A stretch of 64,000 nt of DNA from Bettongia penicillata ogilbyi. Taxonomy: Eukaryota; Chordata; Mammalia; Diprotodontia; Potoroidae. Of the stretch, positions 1-9,926 are shown in pieces (position 1 is the stretch's first letter; each line of letters starts with the position of its first letter). The translations under genes and the position numbers were made by a program. The stretch spans positions 3,424,082 to 3,488,081 of the forward strand of contig JAJHZJ010000799.1 in NCBI GenBank assembly GCA_023548195.1, in the 5' to 3' direction. The notes under the pieces are model-generated. The model made no database searches and was not told the DNA's origin. It saw only the letters and a program-made list of their open reading frames with translations.

Positions 1-458
1 TACTGAGGAGGGTTTAGTTGGAATAAAGCAGAGTCTTGGGCAGTAAGCTTGGAAAAGTCGATGAGTCAGATTGTGAAACACTTTATATATTAAGTGAAGA
101 AATTTGTATTTTGTTCTAGCATCAGTAGGGACAAATGAAGTTTCTTGAGCAGGAAAGGGACATGGATAGACTTGTGTTTTAGGAAAATTATTTTGACAGC
201 TCCATGGAGGGTAAACTAGAGAGGGAAGGGGCTGTACACGGAGAATCCAATTATAAGGTTGTTACAATAACCCGGGAGTGACAGAAAAAGGGCCTGAAAA
301 AGGCTTTGTCAATATAAAGCTTTATATAAGTGAAGAGTATTATCATAAATAATAAGAATGACTGGGAAATCCATCATTCTCCCATTGTCCCTCTCCAACT
401 AAGCATGGGAGCTAATATTTTTAATATTTGAATCATTGTCTACATATTAATATTGTAT
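1..458. other. Unassigned AT-rich DNA
   Basis: I recognise no gene or repeat family here. The sequence is AT-rich, has no long open frame and no simple repeat. Confidence 0.6.
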
Positions 459-538
459 CAGGTGCAGAGGAGGTAGTATGAGCTTTTAAGTCAGATAGAA
501 CTAAGTTCAAATCTTGCTATTTACATATATAGTACTAG
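459..538 (+). mobile_element. SINE fragment, 5' piece, split by two insertions
   Basis: The stretch reads like the front half of a MIR/CORE-type SINE (a gcagaggaggtagtatgagc head, then an aagttcaaatcttgc box). Its sequel seems to resume at 849-872 (actagttatgtgacc, the SINE 'ctagctgtgtgacc' box) and again at 1083. The two gaps hold the SINE at 539-848 and the minus-strand MIR at 873-1082. The copy is old and diverged. Confidence 0.6.
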
Positions 539-848
539 GAGCAGCTAGGGGGTGTAGTGGACAGAGCACCAGTGCAGGAGTCAGGAGGACCTGAGTTCAA
601 ATCTTACCTCAGCCCCTTGACACTCACTAGCTGTGTGACCTTGGGCAAGTCACTTAACCTTAATTGCCTCATTCTGGGTCATCTCGGTCATCCTGATGAA
701 TATCTGGTCACTGGACTCAGATGGCTCTGGAGGAGAAGTGAGGTTGGTGACCTGCACAGCCCTCCCTTACTCAAAGCAAAGTCCAGTGCAAGTCATGTCA
801 TCATTTCTCTGATGGTGTGGTCTTTGGCAATGAAGGATGAACACACAC
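539..848 (+). mobile_element. Marsupial tRNA-type SINE with long 3' body
   Basis: The head at about 541-670 is a typical marsupial SINE: gcagctaggg, then gacctgagttcaaatc, then ctagctgtgtgacc and gggcaagtcacttaacc. The 3' body (about 671-848) is a separate module that recurs on the opposite strand at 30895-31100, with shared words such as tcatcctgat and gtgaggttggtgac. It ends in a CA-rich tail. Both flanks carry 'actag' (534-538 and 849-853), a probable target-site duplication, so it landed in the older SINE around it. The 98-residue open frame from 557 is the SINE itself, not a gene. Confidence 0.85.
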
Positions 849-872
849 ACTAGTTATGTGACCAGGAGAATG

Positions 873-1082
873 TAGGATCATAGACTTGGAGCTTGAATGA
901 ACTTTGGAATTCATTGATTCTATATATCCTCCTTGTATGGAAGGTAAAATTGAGGAACAGGCAGGTTGGGTGACTTGTCTAGGGTGACACGAGCTTGTAA
1001 GTGTCTTAGATGGGATTTGAACCCAGGACTTCTTGACTCAGAGTAAGGAAGTCCAGAGCTTTCTGCACTACACCATGCTGCC
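873..1082 (-). mobile_element. MIR/CORE-SINE
   Basis: Read on the plus strand it shows the usual reversed MIR order: ggatcatagacttggagc, then a gtgacttgtctagggtgacac box, then gatttgaacccaggacttc, ending in cactacaccatgctgcc. It interrupts the older SINE that resumes after it. Confidence 0.8.
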
Positions 1083-1222
1083 TGGGCAAGTTCTTTGTGA
1101 CCCTAGGCAATTCTTTAAGATTATAAATTAGAGAAGAGTTACTGATATGCATTTTTGAAGGGAGTTTCTATATCAGGGAGTTCCCTACATGGATGAAATG
1201 ATAGCTTTGGACCAAAAAATCA
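1083..1222 (+). mobile_element. SINE 3' part with 'GAGTTTC...AATGAAAT' tail
   Basis: After gggcaag and taggcaattc boxes this carries a tail module (atttttgaagggagtttct, agttccctac, gatgaaat) that recurs at 10431-10648, 32580-32752 and 57049-57510. It is probably the 3' end of the SINE that begins at 459. Confidence 0.55.
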
Positions 1223-1920
1223 AACAGATTAAAAACAAAACTCCAAACCCTTAGGCATATAGTGTTATTAGAGGCTGGTACCATGCATGTTCTTTCCTAC
1301 TCTTAACAGAGAGGATTGAAGTGAAGTATATATTGGTAAAAAATGAACTGAGGTCACAGAGATCCAGGACTGGATAAAGGACATTGCCAAATCTGTGTTG
1401 CCCTGGGCTCATTTCACTGGTCCTTGCACAATGATCTTAATTACAAACATTCCTTCCCTCCTCTGCCCCCATTGCCCCAGTACATGTGAACCCATTGGGT
1501 GGATGGGGTCTACGTGGCAGGTGAGATAGTATAGGCCAGAGGTGTCAAGTATACCACCATGGCTACATCTAACAACACTTCCAAGTATGGCTTGAAGCTG
1601 GTTAAAATGTAGTTCCTATCTGATTTGAATGTGCTAATGTATTAGTAAAAAAAGAAGTATATAAACATGTGTGGTTTTCTAAGTCAATATATGCCCCACA
1701 GGGATCATTATATACATGTTAGTGGCCCTGATTTCTATTTGAGGTTGGCACCACCAATACTTTACAGCATTGTGGTGAAAGACAGAAATGAGGAATGTGC
1801 TTAAAGAATTTCAGCTCATGCTTTATTTTGATAAAACTTTATCTCTCCAGTGGGCTTTTGGCTCCATGGTGATTTTTTTTTTATGTTTTTACTTCATTCT
1901 TGGAAAACAGAAGTGACAAG
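1223..1920. other. Unassigned DNA
   Basis: I recognise no gene, no repeat family and no simple repeat here, apart from short A and T runs near 1650 and 1870. Confidence 0.55.
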
Positions 1921-2056
1921 CTAGATTCTCCCCATGTTACAGATGGGAGACTGAGGCTTAAGAATGAGGAAGGGACTTACCCAAGACCATGCTGAATGAG
2001 TGAACAGAATATTCACATCTCCCTTTTACCATCTGAATACTTGGCCATACTGTACT
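1921..2056 (-). mobile_element. MIR/CORE-SINE fragment
   Basis: The reversed MIR core is visible: cccatgttacagatggg, gactgaggcttaag, gggacttacccaagacc, and a degraded head near ggccatactgtacta. Confidence 0.65.
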
Positions 2057-3560
2057 AGGGTCCTCTTTCCATAGCAACTAGAATGTCTTTTTTTAAAATA
2101 TCAAAGTTCATGATTAGATTAGAACATTCTTGTGAGATGTGAGATGCAGTAGGTAGGTCATAACTAGGACCTTCTCATCTTTCAGGGAGAGTGAGATAAG
2201 GCAGAGGGAAGGAAAGGGGCTGGTACCCTAGAAAAAGAATCCGAACCTGGAATCTTAAACAAGGACCAACATGGTTCCCATCCTTCCTCACACATTACCT
2301 GCCCAGGTTTCCTAGGATAGTCTACCTGATCTTGTGACTTTGGATTTCCTAGAAGGTGTCAGGGAGCTGCGACCTTTGCCCTTGGCATTCACACCCCTCT
2401 ATGCCCAGAACAATCAGGCCCCTTAATTGTTCCAGCATGAGCAATGTCTGAAATTCCCCATTCCTCTAGGGACTCTTAGACCCAACACCACAGTAAACTC
2501 AAACCCTCCAAACTATGCTGCCAGACAGGCCAGCTGGTGGCCAGACATCACAGCAGGCTTAAGCAATTAGCAGGGCCTCCCATCCCAGGACTCACCTCAT
2601 TATGGGTGTCCAGATGTCCACTGGCCAAGGTACCTACCGTCCCGAGAATAGCTGAATTTCACTCTACAGGGGCTGACAGGAGGTGGATTCAGTTTTACAG
2701 GACCCCCTTACCACTTTCCTTTTCTTGGCAGCTCATTGCAGACTTCATGCATCGGGTCTCAGCCCCCTCTGGGCAGGTCCCTGAGGTCTTCTCACTGCCC
2801 CTGGGGTAATTGCCATCTGCATGGTGCTCTCCCGCGTTGGATGCTAATACAGCTGCCACAGCATGAGTTATTGTAAAGAGGTGTCCTGGCACATATGTGT
2901 TATGCTGCAGCAACTCAGCTCACACTGTGACTAAATGGGAACATCTGGGAAGGAGTGGGACTGGGCCAGGGGTGGGGAGAGGTGCAGAGGAGGGGGGGTA
3001 TTACACACACCCTCTTGGATTTTATGGGAAGATATTGTGCTTTCATTTGGGAAATGGTCTCATTCCCACATGGTTGGGCATCGGGGGTAAGAGGGGATGC
3101 AATTCTGATATGAAACAGGGTTAAAACTCCCCCTTCCACTGATCCTCTTTAGATCCAAACACGGCTGTCCGTATTCTTCATTGTCATATATGACAGACCA
3201 GCTTTTGCTAAGTTGTCATCAAGATTCTGGGCAAAAAGAACTCTGTTCTAGAGAGTGGTCCATACTTCATGAACTTCATGAACACATTCTAGTTGAGGAA
3301 AGAAGGCAAGCTTGTTGGAGAAACTTCTGCCTTTGTTAAAAGCTCAGGTCCACTATTTTGTAGTTACACCTGGCATAAAATAGAATCTTTGAAAGGGAAA
3401 TGACTTGAGATCCTTCATTCCAACTTCCTTTCCCCATGTAAGATTCCACTCCTACTCTGACAGCAGCTTAAGTCAATTCACAATAACAATCTATCAGTTG
3501 CCTCCCTGGAATTACATTCAAACATAATTTTGACTTCTTAGAACTTTATTGATACTTCCC
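2057..3560. other. Single-copy-looking DNA, possible conserved element at 2340-2930
   Basis: No repeat family is recognisable in this 1.5-kb stretch. The part at about 2340-2930 has balanced base composition, several retained CpGs and words such as taattgccat and gatgctaata, which can look like regulatory DNA. There are G-rich runs near 2985-3000. The short overlapping frames on both strands show no domain and no exon-like splice pair. Confidence 0.45.
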
Positions 3561-4258
3561 CTCCCATACTCTAACCAGATGACTGAACCATTCTTTGGAT
3601 TAGAGGACAGTTAATAAAGCTAAGAAAATGACATCTCCTCAAAGATAGTTACAGCAGTGATCTAACCTTGCAATTCAGCACAGTGCACATAAAGAGAAGT
3701 ATCACTAGGAAGAAACCAGTAGGCATTAGGAAATGACTGATTTGTATTAAATAGTATTTCCCTCCTAAGATAACATTCTTTTATGAAGACAGGGTGCTGC
3801 TGTCCATTTCCCTTCCTTAATACCTGTGGACCTAGAAAGACAGAGCCAGAACTAGAGAAGGACACCCAGACCTTTGCTCCAGGGTGCTAATATAGGAGGG
3901 AGTTCCTTATGGAGACAAGTTTCTAGCCTGCCTGTCTTCCCTACTTTACCCCTTTCCCTTGACTGGCCCAGAGTTATCTTCAGGGCCCCCTGACTCTCAC
4001 CACTCTCCAACTGAATCCTCCTAGAGATTTCAGAGAAAGGAAATGTATTATTATAGAGAAGGATTCAGCCTGTTTCCAATGACTGAATGTCCAAAGTTGT
4101 AAAGCATGAAGCAGAGTCATGTTCACACTTTTGTGGCCAATTATAACCATTGTAACCTTAATCATCTGTTCCATCCTCAATGTATGCAATGATCCTTTAT
4201 CCATTTTACATTCAAATCCAGCTGGGCTACCAGATATTCTTTTATTTTGTCCCAAACT
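3561..4258. other. Unassigned DNA
   Basis: No gene or repeat family is recognised. The 91-residue frame on the minus strand (3980-4255) has no recognisable motif. Confidence 0.5.
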
Positions 4259-4367
4259 CTTCCATCTCCTTGACTTTGCCTCCTGCCTCTAATGCCCTCC
4301 CTTACCATCTTTCTGCTTGGTGAAATCCTTTTCCTCCTTCAAGGCCCAGCTCAGGCATACCTCTTCT
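4259..4367 (+). mobile_element. LINE L2 3' region, first half
   Basis: The text (tttgcctcctgcctctaatg, ttcctccttcaaggcccagc, tcaggcatacctcttct) is the L2 region upstream of the 3' end. It is cut by a minus-strand SINE and resumes at 4494. Confidence 0.75.
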
Positions 4368-4493
4368 TTTCTTTTTTTTTCCCCTGAGGAAATCAGGGTT
4401 AAGTGACTTGCTCAAGGTCACACATCTAGTAAGAATCAAGTTTCTCTTCCAGACTCCAGAGCTCTATTTACGGCACCACCTAGATGACCCTAA
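4368..4493 (-). mobile_element. SINE inserted in L2
   Basis: A T-rich start is followed by reversed SINE boxes (gttaagtgacttgctcaagg, cacacatctagtaag, gcaccacctagatgac). It is bounded by a 13-bp target-site duplication, gcatacctcttct (4355-4367) and gcatacttcttct (4494-4506), with one mismatch. The T-run lies where the poly-A tail of a minus-strand insertion belongs. Confidence 0.85.
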
Positions 4494-4730
4494 GCATACT
4501 TCTTCTCTCATGCCTTCCCTGACCCTAATGACCTAGAAAAGATCTTTTTTTCTCTAACCTCCCACATCTCTCTGTTGGATCCCTCCAGTGTGTTTTTCTC
4601 ACCCTAACTGGTATCAGTTATTTGTGTCTCTGCCTTCTCCCCTAACCAGACTGAAAGCTCTGCTCCAGCTTCCAGCACAGTGAGGTACATGTCTTAAGTA
4701 TTATTTAACTTGTTTTTTGAATTGAATTGC
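4494..4730 (+). mobile_element. LINE L2 3' end, second half
   Basis: It continues the L2 at 4259 after the SINE. The L2 landmarks are catgccttccctgaccc, ccagactgaaagctctgc, the degraded cacagtgaggtacatg stretch and a final tgaattgaattg. Confidence 0.75.
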
Positions 4731-5058
4731 TTAGCTCCATGAACTTCATTCAGTGGCTAAATTAGTTTACTGCTTAATTTGGATCTTCATTGCCTGGCTG
4801 CCCATCAGGGTGAGAGCTTGGGTTCAAATTTCAAAAGTAGGTATCATTTGCCTAGTTTATATTTCCTAGTAGGAACTTAGGCTCACACCACATTTTCTCA
4901 TAGTAACAGCTGCGATCAAAACTCAGAGTTCTCTTGAAACAAACAAAGGTATTTCCTTCATATTAGCAGGACCCTGGTTGCAGAAAGGACTAATTATTTT
5001 AATAGTGGGAATTATGTAGCTCTCTAGCTTGGTGTCTTTTCTTCCTGTAGCTTCCTTT
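4731..5058. other. Unassigned DNA
   Basis: No feature is recognised between the L2 end and the next SINE. Confidence 0.5.
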
Positions 5059-5304
5059 TGCTGTCATTCTTCAGTCTCGTCCAACTTTTCATGATACCAT
5101 TTAGGCTTTTCTTGGCAAAGATACTGGAGTAGCTGGCCATTTCCTTTGCCAGTTCATTTTGCGAATGAGGAAATTGAGGCAAATAGGTCTAAGTTACTTG
5201 CCTAGGGTCACATAGTAAGTGTCTGAGGCTGGATTTGAACTCTGGTCTTTCTGACTCCAGGAAGATTCCGAAGGGTACCTTGTACCTCCTCCATCACCTA
5301 GCAT
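5059..5304 (-). mobile_element. RTE-tailed marsupial SINE
   Basis: The plus strand reads the element backwards: the tail (cagtctcgtccaactttt, ttcttggcaaagatactgg), then aatgaggaaattgaggc, then ctaggatc-type boxes and gatttgaactctgg, ending at catcacctag. The same family occurs at 20251, 36429, 39074 and 55325. Confidence 0.85.
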
Positions 5305-5379
5305 TGTTTTCTGCATGTTGTCAGTAATAAATGTTCATTTTCATATGTCTATAGTGTTCTTTTTTTGGATAAACATTTA

Positions 5380-5550
5380 AATCATATGATTATAGCTTCA
5401 AGGTTGAAGGGGTCACAGTTCAATTGTCTCATTGTATAGATGAGCAAACTGAGATACAGAGAAATTAAATTGCTTGTCCATGATCATATAGCTAAGTGGA
5501 GCTGGGACATGACCCCACATCCTCTGAGGTTTAATCCAGTCGTCTTTCTA
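5380..5550 (-). mobile_element. MIR/CORE-SINE
   Basis: Reversed MIR boxes are visible: atagatgagcaaactgag, attgcttgtccatgatc, atatagctaag, then ggtttaatccagtcg. Confidence 0.7.
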
Positions 5551-5680
5551 ACAGACAAAGGTTTCTGTGGAAAATAAAACCCAGCCCTAATCAGAAAGTT
5601 TTGAACCTATCTATCAATCTGCTAGAATTTATCATGAATTGCAAATGTCAGAAACTTTTTGCAATAATGATATCATGAAG

Positions 5681-5772
5681 TGTCTTGGCCTCAGTTTACT
5701 CATATGTAAAATGAGGGCTTGGAACCAGATGGCCTCTAAGCTCCCTTTTGGCATTAAATGTCTGATCCTGTG
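5681..5772 (+). mobile_element. MIR 3' part
   Basis: It has the forward MIR 3' half: cctcagtttactcatatg, taaaatgagggcttgg, gatggcctctaagctccc, ending in a gatcctgtga tail. Confidence 0.75.
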
Positions 5773-5989
5773 AGCATCATGGGCCTGAAGCCAGGAAGAG
5801 CTAGTTCCTAGGAGAAAGCAGATTTTTTTCTTATTTGGATGAAAATTCTCACTTGTCCAGAGTCCTTAAAGGTCTGCCCTGATTTTTCCCAGGCCTTAGA
5901 TCTATTGAATTATGTGTGCTTGATTCACAAGAAGGATTCCAATAATGAAGTGGTCTGGACAGACTCATAATGTCTATGTTTGTCTCTTG

Positions 5990-6054
5990 TTAACCTCAGG
6001 GTCTGTTCAGAGGAGGAGTCCTACACATGGTCCTTGCTCAGCAAATACTCATTG
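5990..6054 (+). mobile_element. L2-like 3' terminus
   Basis: The last bases (catggtccttgctcagcaaa, tactcattgaa) match the L2 terminus 'cacatagtaggtgctcaataaatattcattgaa'. The polypurine tract starts exactly where the A-rich end would be. Confidence 0.55.
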
Positions 6055-6724
6055 AAAAAAGGAAGGAATGAAGGAAGTTAGGAAGAAAAGAAAGAAAAAA
6101 GAGGAAGACAGGAAGGAGAGTAGAAAGGAAGATGGAAAAGAGGGAAGAAGGAAAGAAATAGGAGAAAGAAGGTAGAAAAAGAGTAAGGAAGAACAGAGAA
6201 AAAAGAAGAAAGAGGAGGGAGAAGAAAGGAAGGGAAAGAAGGACAGAGGAGAAAATGGAGAAAGGCAGGATGGAAAGAAGAAAAAAGAAGGAAAAAGAAA
6301 GGAATAAAGAGGGAAATAAAGATGAAAAATCTTAAGGAAAGAAAGGGAAAAGGAGAGGCAAGGAAAAGGAAGGGAGAGAATGATTAAGAAAAGGAAGGGA
6401 GAGAGAGAGTAACAGAAGGAAGGAGAGAAGGAGAAGAGAAAGAAAAGAAGAAAGGTAATAGAAAGGGGAAGAATGAACATAAAAAAGGGAAAAGGGAAGG
6501 AAGGAAAATTAGAAAGGATAAATAAAGGAAAGGAAGGGAAGAAGGTAAAAAAGGAGGGAGGAAAAAATAAGGAAGAAAATAATGGAGGAATAAAGGGAAA
6601 AAGAAGGGAGGCAATGAAAGGAGGAAGAGAAGGAAGGATAAAAGAAGACAGGAAAGAAGAAAAGAAGGGAGGGAAGATGGCTGGAAGGAATAGAAGGAAG
6701 AAAGAGAAGGAAGAAGGAAAAAGT
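6055..6724. repeat. 670-bp polypurine (GGAA/GAAA-rich) tract
   Basis: The plus strand is almost all A and G for about 670 bases, with only scattered C or T. Units such as ggaa, gaaa and gaag vary without a fixed period, so it is a degenerate GGAA/GAAA microsatellite. It explains the low-complexity frames on both strands (F, L and S runs on minus; K, E and G runs on plus). Such tracts can adopt intramolecular triplex structure, which is general knowledge and not shown here. Confidence 0.95.
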
Positions 6725-6880
6725 TAGTCACTGTTCAACTTCCTGCATTGGACTTGAGTCTTCCCTTCCACACAATCAGGCGTCACCCAAGGTCTTTGCC
6801 AGTGGTCATGAAGTTCTCTTTAATAGCTTTCAAGCCTCAGTTGGGCAATTAGTCTTTAACACTGTCACAATACTCTCTTA

Positions 6881-7020
6881 GGATCACAAAATGTCAAAAC
6901 TGGAAGGAATTTTAAAGACAATGTGGTTCAGCTTCTCTTGTTTTACAGATGAAAGAGCTGAAGGATCACCATCAGAAAAGTGAAGGATTTACCCAAAATT
7001 GCATAGGTAATAAGAGCAAA
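6881..7020 (-). mobile_element. MIR/CORE-SINE
   Basis: The reversed MIR core is clear: ggatcacaaaatgtcaaaac, then ttgttttacagatgaaag, then gaaggatttacccaaaattg. Confidence 0.75.
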
Positions 7021-7296
7021 ATATGTTTCTCAGTGGAAATGAAATGTATTGGAGAAGTCAGTTGACTTGTGCAAATTTGGGGACACAGCCAGGATGAGCC
7101 TTTTGACCTTCACTTATTCTATTTCATTGTTTACTCAGGCCAACTCCAACCAAGACCACTAAGATCTTGCCTTGACTAATAAGTTAACATGGCACTGGCT
7201 CCAGTCCAATGCCTGTGTGAGGTCTAACCCAAGTCCATGTGCAGCTTAACTCCAGCTCTCTTTTTCCCTATCTCTTAGGAGATTGGCTGCCCTGAA

Positions 7297-7540
7297 TGGA
7301 AGCATGGTGTAGTGTGCCTTGGAGTTAGAAAGATCTGAGAGACATGTACTAGGGGAGTGATTCTAGAAAAAAATCATGTTGTCTCTGAGTCCCAGTTTCC
7401 TCATGTGTAAAACGGGATTATGATACCTGTAGTATCTACATTCCAGGGCTTTTGTGAGGCTCAAGTGAGATAATGTACACAAAATTATATAAATGCTGTC
7501 TAAATATGCTATTAAAATACCAGTTGTTATTCTCTGCTAT
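7297..7540 (+). mobile_element. MIR/CORE-SINE, near full length
   Basis: Forward boxes run in order: catggtgtagtg, ggagttagaaagatctgag, cccagtttcctcatgtg, taaaacgggattatg, then the 3' domain gaggctcaagtgagataatg and tataaatgctg. The 3' domain is the type common in marsupial CORE-SINEs. Confidence 0.8.
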
Positions 7541-7644
7541 GGTGGCAGCCCTCCAGAAGGAGAGAACCTGGAGTTTATTTATTTTAATTTATTGAATTTA
7601 TTGCATTTATGCATATGCATTAATTTGTTGCAATTTAATTTTTT

Positions 7645-7876
7645 GCATGGTATGGTAGAAAGAACCTTAGATTGAGTCAGAAGACCTGTGAATTATATGA
7701 CAACTTTGGCTTTGAAATTGGCAAATCATTTCATTCAAGCTGTAGTATCATCATCTACAGAATGGTATTTGTACTATGACCCAACAGGGTTACTGTGAGG
7801 ATAGAATAAAATAATTCAAAGTGCATTTAAAGCAGGGAGGTGCCATATAACAATGAGCGAAGTCATTATTATTACT
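7645..7876 (+). mobile_element. MIR/CORE-SINE, near full length
   Basis: Forward order: gcatggtatggtagaaagaa, ttgagtcagaagacctg, a degraded core, tcatctacagaatgg, gttactgtgaggatag, and an attattattactg end. Confidence 0.75.
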
Positions 7877-8122
7877 GAATTTTTGAACAATGCGTATCAT
7901 GCTCTTCTTCTCTCATCTGTACCCTTCCTTAATTACCAGCATCCTATTTGATCAAGAAGAAGTGTATGGATATTGCGCAGAGGGGGACAGCAGTCCCTCT
8001 TCTTCCCTGATGAAATCAGAAATAAAGAGAGATTCAGATTAGCCAACTGGGAGAGATTTCTTAAGGCTCAGAGGAGCTAATACAGAAGGGGGATCATGGA
8101 ATTTTAAGAATCTTCAAAAATA

Positions 8123-8262
8123 GGAGCAGTTTGGTGGCACATGGGCCCTGGAGTCAGAAGAATCTGACTTCAAATCTGGCCTCAGATACTAGCTGTGTGA
8201 CACTGGGCAAGTCACTTAACCCTGACTGCCTCAAAAAAGAAAACTCAAAAAGTAGCAAAAAC
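8123..8262 (+). mobile_element. Short marsupial tRNA-type SINE with A-rich tail
   Basis: This is one of the better-preserved SINEs: gcagtttggtggcac, ccctggagtcagaag, cttcaaatctggcctcag, actagctgtgtgacactg and ggcaagtcacttaaccc, then gcctcaaaaaagaaaac. It has the head of the copy at 539 but no long 3' body. Confidence 0.85.
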
Positions 8263-8361
8263 TACTTTTTACTGGGAAGCAGTATGGGCTAACTTGACTC
8301 TAACCCAGTAAGTCACTGGTTTAAATATGAACATCTCAGGTTAATAGGCTCAAACTTTCTA

Positions 8362-8720
8362 ATTAAAAAATATTTATTTGGCTTTTGTTTTCTACATCCA
8401 CTTTTATAAGATTTTGAGTACTAATTTCTTCCACCTCTCTTCCCTTCCTCCCCATGATTGCATGTAATCTGATATAACTTACACATGTACATATTAAACA
8501 TATTTCCAAATTAGTCATGTTGTGAAAGAAGAACCAGAATGAAAGGGAAAAACCACAAGAAAAAAAAAACAAAATCAAAAAATAGAAAAGAGTATGCTTC
8601 GATCTGTATTCAGACTCTATAGTTCTTTCTCTGGACGTGAATAGCATTTTCCATCATGAAACTTTTGGAGTTGTCTTAGATCTTTGCATTACTGAGAAGA
8701 GCTAAGTCTGTCAAAGTTTC
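8362..8720 (-). mobile_element. LINE L1 3' end
   Basis: On the plus strand this is a marsupial L1 3' untranslated region read backwards: an A/T-rich end, cttcgatctgtattcagact, ttctttctctggacgtgaat, agcattttccatcatgaaac, then tgcattactgagaagagc. The same words recur at 63180-63300 (same strand) and, inverted, at 62240-62400. It is truncated at its 5' side, and the 94-residue frame over it is not a gene. Confidence 0.85.
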
Positions 8721-9050
8721 AGACTCTCTGATGTGAAAGGACCTCCAGACGTTGTTGAAGTCAACTTGTACCTGAACAGGTATCCCTTCTGCAGCCATTC
8801 TTAGAAGTGATCACCCAGCCTTTGTTTGAAGGCTTCCAAAGATGGAGAGCTCAGCATTGTCTAGAAACACTTTCATTTTAGATTGTTTAAATTGTTAAGG
8901 AGCTTTTCCTTACCTGGAGTCAAAATCTACCTCTGTAATACACACTTACTATTCCTAGCTTTGCCCTCAGGGGTAAAGCAGAACAAGCTCTTCTCTCTTC
9001 TCTGTGGCTGCCCTTTCAAACACTTGAGGAAGGACTATGGATGTTCCTCT
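8721..9050 (-). mobile_element. CR1/L3-type LINE 3' end
   Basis: The text follows an old amniote LINE end read in reverse: gaaaggacctccagacg, tgtacctgaacaggtatccc, cacccagcctttgtttgaag, ggagctttttcctt-like and ctgccctttcaaacacttg. A second, weaker copy lies at 57545-57890. The family is assigned from memory. Confidence 0.6.
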
Positions 9051-9057
9051 TAGGTAG

Positions 9058-9175
9058 GAGTGTGATGGTAAATATTTAACAACCAGCTGTCTGATAAATT
9101 TGGACAGACATTTAATCTACATTATTAACATTTCATCCCTCAGTTTCTTAAGTTTTGACAAGCAACAAAATGATA
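9058..9175. repeat. Dispersed repeat, copy 1 of 3
   Basis: The words gatggtaaatatttaacaac, acattattaacattt and tttcttaagt recur in order at 31585-31735, and the first part again at 29980-30035. It looks like an old interspersed repeat, perhaps a DNA transposon; I cannot name the family. Confidence 0.55.
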
Positions 9176-9374
9176 GATCAAACCCTGATTGATAGCATTT
9201 GCTGATTTTGGAGGTATATAAATGCTTACACTGAAAATTTCAAAGTTGTCAGCTAGCACCGTCATACTCCTGCAAATCTTTCTAGTTCTCATAAATGGAA
9301 GAATGTTCTATAGAGTGAAAAAACTCACGCTTGAACCCTTGAAATTGCCAAAGACCTGAAAGTCTCTAAGGGAG

Positions 9375-9538
9375 CGTTCCTAACCTGAGGTTCATTAATT
9401 TGTTGAAAAAATATTTTGAAAATGGTGTCTCAATATTGTTGGATTCCTCTGTGATCTTATGAATTTTAAAAGTATTCTTCTAAGAAGGGGTCCATAGACT
9501 TTGTGAGACTATCAAAAAGGGTCCATAACACAAAAATC
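9375..9538 (+). mobile_element. MITE-like element, copy 1
   Basis: It begins gttcctaacctgaggttcat and ends with gaaggggtccatagacttt, gagactatcaaaaaggg and tccataacacaaaa. Relatives lie at 9719-9902 (inverted), 59783-60074 and, degraded, 17187-17328. The near-palindromic ends (ggggttcttaacct type) suggest a non-autonomous DNA transposon, possibly hAT. Confidence 0.65.
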
Positions 9539-9718
9539 ACAAATACTCCCTACTCCAAAGGTATATTAATTAGTCATCCCAATTCACTTTGCTGAGTCTA
9601 AGGGACTGATCAATTGTAACTGAGTCAGGTGCCTGGAAGCATCATCTGGCTCAGGGGCTCAAACACAGTTTCCCTGAGGATGTTATGGGGGAAGAATTTG
9701 TAATACACTCTAGATCAA

Positions 9719-9902
9719 GGTTCTTCAGTTATTTTTATCTTGGACCTTTTTGGAGGTCTAGTGAAGCCTATGGACACCTCAGAATAATGTTTTCTAATGC
9801 ATCAAATAATATTCATAAGGTTACAAGGGAAATCAATTATATTGATTAGTTACCAAAATATTACAAAACTAATTTCACAGACCTGAGGTTAAAAATTTCT
9901 TT
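9719..9902 (-). mobile_element. MITE-like element, copy 2 (inverted)
   Basis: It is the reverse-oriented partner of 9375-9538: ggttcttcag, aggtctagtgaagcctatgg, acacctcagaataatgtttt, a central attatattgattagttacc, and cacagacctgaggttaaaaa. The two copies lie about 180 bp apart in opposite orientation. Confidence 0.7.
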
Positions 9903-9926
9903 TCTAGACCTTCTTTAAGAAGACAA

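Noticed and set aside
541..670. A tRNA-like box pattern that might be a tRNA gene
   Set aside because: The sequence is the head of a SINE. It has no cloverleaf with an anticodon arm that I can fold by eye, and it recurs many times in the window in dispersed copies.
6049..6731. Frames of 143, 115 and 84 residues on both strands
   Set aside because: They are translations of the polypurine/polypyrimidine tract; residue content is only that of GGAA/TTCC-type repeats.
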